From assembly GCF_000720765.1 (NCBI RefSeq), contig NZ_JODC01000055.1, positions 1 to 9,377 of the forward strand: 9,377 nt of DNA. Direction: 5' to 3'. This document shows, piece by piece, positions 1 to 9,377 of this stretch. Below the pieces are notes generated by a model. That model searched no databases, was not told the DNA's origin, and saw only the letters and a program-made list of their open reading frames with translations. Each line of letters begins with the position of its first letter. Position 1 is the stretch's first letter. This stretch comes from Streptomyces sp. NRRL S-646 (GTDB lineage: Bacteria > Actinomycetota > Actinomycetes > Streptomycetales > Streptomycetaceae). Both the position numbers and the translations under genes were made by a program.

Positions 1-175
1 GGCGACGACGCGTTCCGCGCTGGAGCATCGTGCCGTGGTCGTGGCCGCCGACCGGGAGCAGGCCCTGTCTGGTCTGCGGGCAGTGGCCGAGCAGGAGTCG
101 GTGGGGCATGTGGTCACCGGCGCCGCGGTTACCGGGGGCGGTCGTACGGCGTTCCTGTTCGCCGGGCAGGGTTCC

Positions 176-357
176 CAACGGCTGGGCATGGGCCGGGAGT
201 TGTACGAGACGTACCCGGTCTTCGCGGCTGCCTTCGACGCGGTCGACGCGGAACTTCGGTTCGCGCTGCGGGAGGTCGTCTTCGGCGAGGACGCCGACCG
301 CCTGAACCGGACCGAGTACGCCCAGCCCGCCCTGTTCGCGCTGGAAGTCGCCCTCTT
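176..357 (+). repeat. Near-identical 182-base AT tract, copy 1
   Basis: Aligned by eye with 6985-7166 at a constant offset of 6809, this tract has only 3 mismatches in 182 bases (near 229 and in the codons for ELR versus ELP). Sequence on both sides is clearly diverged. The right edge is exactly the AT break. Confidence 0.9.
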
Positions 358-359
358 AG

Positions 360-5111
<4,752 letters not shown>

Positions 5112-5187
5112 CCCCGACCGACCCCGGACCGCTCAGGACCCGACGTCTGTGGACCCCCTCGGGGCTCCTCCTAGGAAGTGGCATCGA
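5112..5187 (+). other. Short intergenic gap between the two PKS genes
   Basis: These 76 bases hold no gene. I see no convincing terminator (no stem followed by a T-run) and no clear promoter. There is a weak short inverted repeat around 5151-5168, too imperfect to call, and the ribosome binding site of the next gene near the end. The spacing and absence of signals favour co-transcription of the two genes. Confidence 0.75.
5173..5178 (+). promoter_or_regulatory. Ribosome binding site of second PKS gene
   Basis: AGGAAG lies 9 bases before ATG 5188-5190, good spacing for a Streptomyces Shine-Dalgarno site. It supports the ATG over the in-frame GTG at 5149. It is partly within the 8-base palindrome TCCTAGGA (5169-5176). 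Confidence 0.8.
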
Positions 5188-5289
5188 ATGGCGAGCAACG
5201 AAGAGAAGCTGCGGGACTACCTCAAACTGGTCACGGCCGACCTTCGTCAGACACGCAAGCGTCTGCAGGACCTCGAGGAACAGCAGCGG
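5188..5289 (+). other. N-terminal docking coiled coil of second PKS protein
   Basis: About 34 residues precede the [20 protein letters not shown], then [14 protein letters not shown]. The heptad-like hydrophobic spacing and charged flanks match PKS N-terminal docking domains, which form a parallel coiled coil and accept the C-terminal helix of the upstream subunit. Its presence says that this protein receives a chain from another protein and is not a loading module. Confidence 0.9.
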
Positions 5290-8200
5290 GAACCCGTCGC
5301 GATCGTGTCGATGGGCTGCCGTTTCCCCCACGGGGCCGACACCCCCGAGGCCATGTGGCGGCTCCTGGCCTCCGGCACCGACGCCGTCACCCCGTTCCCC
5401 GCCGACCGCGGCTGGGATCTGGAGGCGCTCTACGACCCGGACCCCGACCGGCCCGGCACCTCGTACGTCCGCGAGGGCGGCTTCCTGCACGACGCGCCGC
5501 TGTTCGACGCCGAGTTCTTCGAGATCTCGCCGCGCGAGGCCCAGGCCATGGACCCGCAGCAGCGGCTGCTCCTGGAGACCTCCTGGGAGACCGTGGAACG
5601 CGCGGGCATCGTCCCCGCCTCCCTGCGCGGATCGGGCACCGGCGTGTTCGTCGGCGCCATCGCCCAGGACTACCAGCCGCGCTCCCACGACTCACAGGCC
5701 GACCTCGGCGGCCACCTCCTCACCGGCAGCACCACCAGTGTCGCCTCCGGCCGCATCGCCTACTCCTTCGGCCTCGAAGGGCCCGCGGTCACCGTCGACA
5801 CGGCCTGCTCGTCCTCGCTGGTGGCCCTGCACCTCGCCGTACGATCCCTGCGCTCCGGCGAATGCGACCTGGCCCTGAGCGGCGGCGTGACCGTCATGTC
5901 CGGACCCGAGATGTTCGTCGACTTCGGACGCCAGCGTGCCCTCGCCGCCGACGGCCGGTGCAAGGCGTTCTCCGCCGCGGCGAGCGGCTTCGGACCCGCC
6001 GAGGGCGTCGGCATGCTCCTCCTGGAACGCCTTTCCGACGCCCGCCGCAACGGCCACCCCGTACTCGCCGTGATCCGCGGCAGCGCCGTCAACCAGGACG
6101 GCGCCTCCAACGGCCTGACCGCCCCCAACGGCCCCGCCCAGGAACGGGTCATCCGCGCGGCCCTGGCCGACTCCGGCCTGACCGCCGGGGACATCGACGC
6201 CATCGAGGCCCACGGCACCGGCACCCCGCTCGGCGACCCCATCGAGGCGGAGGCGCTGGCCGCCACCTACGGCGCCGCACGTCCCGAGGACCGGCCCCTG
6301 TGGCTCGGCTCGGTGAAGTCCAACATCGGACACACCCAGGCGGCCGCCGGTGTCGCCGGCATCATCAAGCTGGTGCTGGCCATGCGCCACGGCCAGCTGC
6401 CCCGCACCCTGTACGCCGACGAGCCGTCCCGGCACATCGACTGGACCGCCGCCGACCTCCGCCTGCTCACCAGCGAACAGCCGTGGGCCCGCGACGACGA
6501 CCGGCCCCGCCGCGGCGCCGTCTCCTCCTTCGGAATCAGCGGCACCAACGCCCACATGATCGTCGAAGAGGCCCCCGCGCCCGCCTCGCCCGACCCGACG
6601 GACCAGGCGAACGAGACGGACGAGACACCCGCGAACGCCGCCCCCCAGGCCGGCATGCAGCAGCCGAGGGGCGAACACCCCCTGCCCTGGGTGCTCTCCG
6701 CCCGCAGCCGCGCCGCACTGACCGCACAGGCCGCACGTCTGCTCAAGCACCTCGACGGGGACGCCGAGGGCGGCGAGCCCCACCCGGACCCGGCCCGCAT
6801 CGGCCGCGCCCTCGCCACGACCCGCTCCACCTTCGAACACCGCGCCGTGGTCACCGGCCGCACCCTCGACGACCTGCGCACCGGCCTCACCGCCCTCGCC
6901 GCCGACGAACCCCACCCCACCACCGTCACGGGCTCCGTCCGGCCCGGCGGCCGACTGGCCGTGCTGTTCTCCGGCCAGGGCTCGCAACGGCTGGGCATGG
7001 GCCGGGAGTTGTACGAGACGTACCCGGTCTTCGCGGCAGCCTTCGACGCGGTCGACGCGGAACTCCCGTTCGCGCTGCGGGAGGTCGTCTTCGGCGAGGA
7101 CGCCGACCGCCTGAACCGGACCGAGTACGCCCAGCCCGCCCTGTTCGCGCTGGAAGTCGCCCTCTTGCTCCCGTCCGGCGGTGCGATGGTCGCGCTCCAG
7201 GCCACCGAGGAGGAGGTGCTGCCGCTGCTCGACGACGAGGTGGGCCTCGCCGCGGTCAACGGGCCGCAGTCGGTGGTGATTTCCGGTGCGGCCGCGGCCG
7301 TTGAGAGGGTGGCCGCCCACTTCCGGGCCCAGGACCGCAAGGCCACGCCCCTGCGGGTCAGCCACGCCTTCCACTCCCCGCTGATGGAACCGATGCTCGA
7401 CGACTTCCGGGCCGTCGCCGAGACCCTCACCTACAGCGCCCCGCGTACGGCGGTGATCTCCAACGTCACCGGCCGCCCGGCCGAACCCGGCGAACTGACC
7501 TCCCCCGACTACTGGGTACGGCACGTCCGCCGGCCGGTCCGCTTCGCCGACGGTGTCCGGGCCCTGGCGGAGCGCAAGGCCGGACGGCTGCTGGAGCTGG
7601 GCCCCGACGGACAGCTGACGGCCCTGGCCCAGACCTGCCTGGACGACGGCTCCCATCACTTCGCCACCGCACTGCGCAAGGACCGCCCCGAACCGGAGAG
7701 CCAGCTCACCGCTCTCGCCCAGCTCTACGTCAGCGGCCTTCCGGTCCACTGGGAGACGGCGTTCCCCCAGGACCCGACCGACGGCCCCGAGCAGGAACCG
7801 GTCCACCTGCCGACGTACGCCTTCCAGCGACGCCGCTTCTGGTCCCGCGACACGGGCTCGACGCTCGGGGATCTGGGTGCGGTGGGCCTGGGGTCGGCGG
7901 AGCATCCGCTGCTGGGTGCCGCGGTGGAACTGGCCGGCGCTGACGGATTGCTGCTGACGGGGCGTCTGTCGTTGGCCACCCAGGAGTGGTTGCGGGACCA
8001 CGTGATCGCCGGCGCGGCCGTGTTCCCGGGGACCGGTTTCCTGGAGCTGGCGCTGCGGGCCGGTGAGCAGGCCGACTGCGACCGGGTGGAGGACCTGACG
8101 ATCGCGGCGCCGCTGGTGGTGCCCGAACGGGGAGGGATCCGGGTCCAGGTACGGGTGGGAGCGGCGGACGACGCCGGCCGACGCCCATTGGAGATCCATT

Positions 8201-9129
8201 CCCGTGCCGAGGACGCCCTCGACACCGATCCGTGGACCCTCCATGTGACCGGTGCGCTGTCCGCGCCCGCGGACGCGCCGGCCGCCGACCGCTTCGACTT
8301 CGGTGTGTGGCCGCCGCGGGACGCGGTGGCGGAGCCGATCGACGGTGCGTACGAGCGTTTCGCCGCGCTGGGGTTGTCGTACGGTCCGGCGTTCCAGGGG
8401 CTGCGCGGTGTGTGGCGGCGTGGCGAGGAGGTGTTCGCCGAGGTCGGCCTGTCGGAGGAGCAGGAGGGCGTCGCGGACCGGTTCGGCGCGCATCCGGCGT
8501 TGGTGGACGCCGCGTTGCACGCCGTGATGTTCACGTCGGCGTTCGGGGACGGACGGGCGCGGTTGCCGTTCTCGTGGGCCGGGGTGTCGCTGTGGGCCTC
8601 GGGTGCGCGTGCGTTGCGGGTGCGGATGGTGCCGGTGGGTCCGGACGCGGTCGCGTTGGAACTGGCCGATCCGACCGGCGGTCCGGTCGCCTCGGTGGAG
8701 TCACTGACGCTGCGGGAGACCTCCGGCGACCTCGCGGCCACCGATGCCGGCCCCATGGACGGCCTCTTCCAGATCGACTGGGCGAAGGTTCCGACTGGTT
8801 CGGGCGCGGGTCAGGTGCCTGCGGTCGTCGGCACCGCTCTGCCGGGACCGGACGAGACGGTTCCCGTCGATGTGCTCATCCGGGTCGAACGCCCGATCGA
8901 CGGCACCGACGAGGCCGCACACGAGGTGACGACCCGTGTCCTTGGCCTGGCCCGGGAGTGGCTGGCGGAGCAGCGGTTCGAGGGCGCGCGTCTGGTGGTG
9001 GTGACCGAGGGGGCTGTGGCGCTCGACGAGCGGGTTGCGGATCCGGCTCTGGCGGCGGTGTGGGGTCTGGGGCGGATGCCGAGTTGGCGGCGGGTCAGGT
9101 TCGGGTCGCTGTCCGTGCGGCGGGTGTGA
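5188..9129 (+). CDS. Type I PKS, 5' part: docking-KS-AT-DH-KR structural half (frame breaks before ER)
   Basis: This is the second PKS gene, starting at ATG 5188 behind AGGAAG; the protein begins [20 protein letters not shown], a typical N-terminal docking coiled coil. Domains by residue: docking 1-34, KS about 35-463 (Cys207, His342, Lys377, His382), AT about 589-885, DH about 905-1179 (His938, Asp1107), then a KR structural half up to WGLGR. KS condenses the chain from the previous subunit with the extender loaded by AT, here probably malonyl (HAFH, 7363-7374). Two faults are visible. The AT lacks the GHSxG segment at residue 660, in frame. After WGLGR the frame is lost: the last 17 residues, from MPSWRRV to the TGA at 9127-9129, are an out-of-frame reading of ER sequence. 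The real gene continues in frame 3 to the window end. The stop is therefore not the natural end of the protein. Confidence 0.92.
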   Translation: MASNEEKLRDYLKLVTADLRQTRKRLQDLEEQQREPVAIVSMGCRFPHGADTPEAMWRLLASGTDAVTPFPADRGWDLEALYDPDPDRPGTSYVREGGFLHDAPLFDAEFFEISPREAQAMDPQQRLLLETSWETVERAGIVPASLRGSGTGVFVGAIAQDYQPRSHDSQADLGGHLLTGSTTSVASGRIAYSFGLEGPAVTVDTACSSSLVALHLAVRSLRSGECDLALSGGVTVMSGPEMFVDFGRQRALAADGRCKAFSAAASGFGPAEGVGMLLLERLSDARRNGHPVLAVIRGSAVNQDGASNGLTAPNGPAQERVIRAALADSGLTAGDIDAIEAHGTGTPLGDPIEAEALAATYGAARPEDRPLWLGSVKSNIGHTQAAAGVAGIIKLVLAMRHGQLPRTLYADEPSRHIDWTAADLRLLTSEQPWARDDDRPRRGAVSSFGISGTNAHMIVEEAPAPASPDPTDQANETDETPANAAPQAGMQQPRGEHPLPWVLSARSRAALTAQAARLLKHLDGDAEGGEPHPDPARIGRALATTRSTFEHRAVVTGRTLDDLRTGLTALAADEPHPTTVTGSVRPGGRLAVLFSGQGSQRLGMGRELYETYPVFAAAFDAVDAELPFALREVVFGEDADRLNRTEYAQPALFALEVALLLPSGGAMVALQATEEEVLPLLDDEVGLAAVNGPQSVVISGAAAAVERVAAHFRAQDRKATPLRVSHAFHSPLMEPMLDDFRAVAETLTYSAPRTAVISNVTGRPAEPGELTSPDYWVRHVRRPVRFADGVRALAERKAGRLLELGPDGQLTALAQTCLDDGSHHFATALRKDRPEPESQLTALAQLYVSGLPVHWETAFPQDPTDGPEQEPVHLPTYAFQRRRFWSRDTGSTLGDLGAVGLGSAEHPLLGAAVELAGADGLLLTGRLSLATQEWLRDHVIAGAAVFPGTGFLELALRAGEQADCDRVEDLTIAAPLVVPERGGIRVQVRVGAADDAGRRPLEIHSRAEDALDTDPWTLHVTGALSAPADAPAADRFDFGVWPPRDAVAEPIDGAYERFAALGLSYGPAFQGLRGVWRRGEEVFAEVGLSEEQEGVADRFGAHPALVDAALHAVMFTSAFGDGRARLPFSWAGVSLWASGARALRVRMVPVGPDAVALELADPTGGPVASVESLTLRETSGDLAATDAGPMDGLFQIDWAKVPTGSGAGQVPAVVGTALPGPDETVPVDVLIRVERPIDGTDEAAHEVTTRVLGLAREWLAEQRFEGARLVVVTEGAVALDERVADPALAAVWGLGRMPSWRRVRFGSLSVRRV
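5290..6576 (+). other. KS (ketosynthase) domain of second gene
   Basis: A condensing enzyme of the thiolase superfamily, full length from [13 protein letters not shown] to [19 protein letters not shown]. The active-site Cys is at 5806-5808 in VDTACSSSL. The two catalytic His are at 6211 ([12 protein letters not shown]) and 6331 ([12 protein letters not shown]), with the conserved Lys at 6316. It has Cys, not Gln, at the active site, so it is an extending KS and not a KSQ loading domain. It appears fully intact. Confidence 0.96.
6952..7842 (+). other. AT domain of second gene (malonyl-type, catalytic GHSxG segment missing in frame)
   Basis: Seen: [11 protein letters not shown] (GQGSQ at 6973-6987), [16 protein letters not shown], then directly [43 protein letters not shown] (HAFH 7363-7374), [17 protein letters not shown] and YAFQRRRFW. 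In this family about 47 residues, including GHSxGE with the nucleophilic Ser, normally lie between EVALF and the ALPSGGAM region. They are absent and the frame is preserved. HAFH predicts malonyl-CoA. As written, the domain lacks its nucleophile. Confidence 0.9.
6985..7166 (+). repeat. Near-identical 182-base AT tract, copy 2
   Basis: Partner of 176-357. It runs from the Gln of GQGSQ to the CCCTCTT just before the missing GHSxG segment. The upstream linker differs strongly between the two genes, so the identity is restricted to this tract. Confidence 0.9.
7900..8724 (+). other. DH (dehydratase) domain of second gene
   Basis: Catalytic His at 7999-8001 in [18 protein letters not shown] intact, catalytic Asp at 8506-8508 in [10 protein letters not shown]; the domain ends near LTLRETS. 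It should be active. Codon use changes at about this domain's start: G- and T-ending codons (TTG, GCG, GGT, CGT) become common, whereas the KS upstream is dominated by C-ending codons. Confidence 0.93.
8758..9075 (+). other. KR structural subdomain of second gene, truncated
   Basis: [12 protein letters not shown] starts the non-catalytic KR half; [28 protein letters not shown] and LAAVWGLGR follow. In the first gene, about 98 residues separate the equivalent WGLVR from the ER start, including SAQSEHPGR and the [12 protein letters not shown] region. Here the sequence jumps directly to ER and changes frame. Confidence 0.85.
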
Positions 9130-9377
9130 ATTTCCGTGATGTGCTGAACGCGCTCGGCATGTACCCGGGGGATGCGAAGGACTTCGGTCTGGAGGGTGCG
9201 GGTGTGGTGACCGAGGTCGGTCCCGGGGTGGCCGGGCTGGCGGTCGGCGACCGCGTGATGGGGATGTTCTCCGGTTCCTTCGGGCCGGTGGCGGTGGCGG
9301 ATGCGCGGACGGTGGCCCGGGTTCCTGCGGGGTGGTCGTTCGCGCAGGCGGCGTCGGTGCCGATCGTATTCCTGACC
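9072..9377 (+). CDS. Type I PKS second gene continued: N-terminal part of ER domain (partial, frame 3)
   Basis: This is the continuation of the second PKS gene after the frame break, open to the window end with no stop. It reads [19 protein letters not shown], then [54 protein letters not shown] and [15 protein letters not shown], matching the first 100 or so residues of PKS enoylreductase domains and colinear with 2793 onward in the first gene. It shows the second module has an ER and is therefore probably fully reducing. The NADPH-binding loop, catalytic KR and ACP must lie beyond the window. It has no start codon or ribosome binding site of its own in context, so it is a fragment of the same gene and not a separate one. 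Confidence 0.88.

Noticed and set aside
5151..5168. Inverted repeat in the intergenic gap as a terminator
   Set aside because: The stem is short and interrupted, with a tiny loop and no T-run; the next gene is probably in the same operon.
5149..5187. GTG 5149 as start of the second PKS gene
   Set aside because: It would add 13 residues with no docking-domain resemblance. ATG 5188 has AGGAAG at 9-base spacing and begins a standard docking coiled coil.
5692..8520. Long minus-strand open frame (942 codons)
   Set aside because: Same reason: a shadow of KS-AT-DH coding sequence, with no recognisable motif or ribosome binding site.
9072..9377. A separate free-standing enoylreductase gene
   Set aside because: No start codon with a ribosome binding site in context, and it is colinear with the ER expected in this module; best read as the same PKS gene after a frame break.

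Overview
The window is a piece of a modular type I polyketide synthase (PKS) cluster from a high-GC actinomycete, most likely Streptomyces or a close relative. This rests on the very GC-rich codons on the plus strand, the actinobacterial cis-AT PKS domain motifs, and the coiled-coil and C-terminal docking segments. Everything recognisable is on the plus strand and nothing but PKS is present. I do not recognise the compound.

Layout: (1) Positions 2-5111 are the 3' part of one PKS gene, entering in the KS-AT linker. The order is AT, DH, KR structural half, ER, catalytic KR, ACP and a C-terminal docking segment, that is, a complete reducing loop. (2) A 76-base intergenic gap has a good ribosome binding site just before the next ATG. 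(3) Positions 5188-9377 are the 5' part of the next PKS gene: N-terminal docking coiled coil, KS, AT, DH, KR structural half and the start of an ER; the window ends inside that ER. The tail of the first protein and the head of the second look like a docking pair, so the two modules probably act consecutively. Both AT domains carry the HAFH motif typical of malonyl-CoA selection. If both modules work as their domains suggest, each adds a fully reduced two-carbon unit.

The unusual part is that the sequence is broken in three places. Both AT domains lack about 45-48 residues, the segment that normally holds the catalytic GHSxG serine. Both breaks have exactly the same left edge (after base 357 and after base 7166), at the end of a 182-base tract with only 3 differences between the two copies. 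The first break also shifts the frame. A third break near 9071-9077 drops roughly 290-300 bases between the KR structural half and the ER and shifts the frame again. The simplest reading is collapse or misjoining of repeated PKS sequence during assembly, not biology. A real catalytic-serine deletion spread by gene conversion cannot be excluded from this sequence alone.

I saw no RNA genes, mobile elements, CRISPR arrays, transporters or regulators. There is no gene-free stretch longer than 76 bases.
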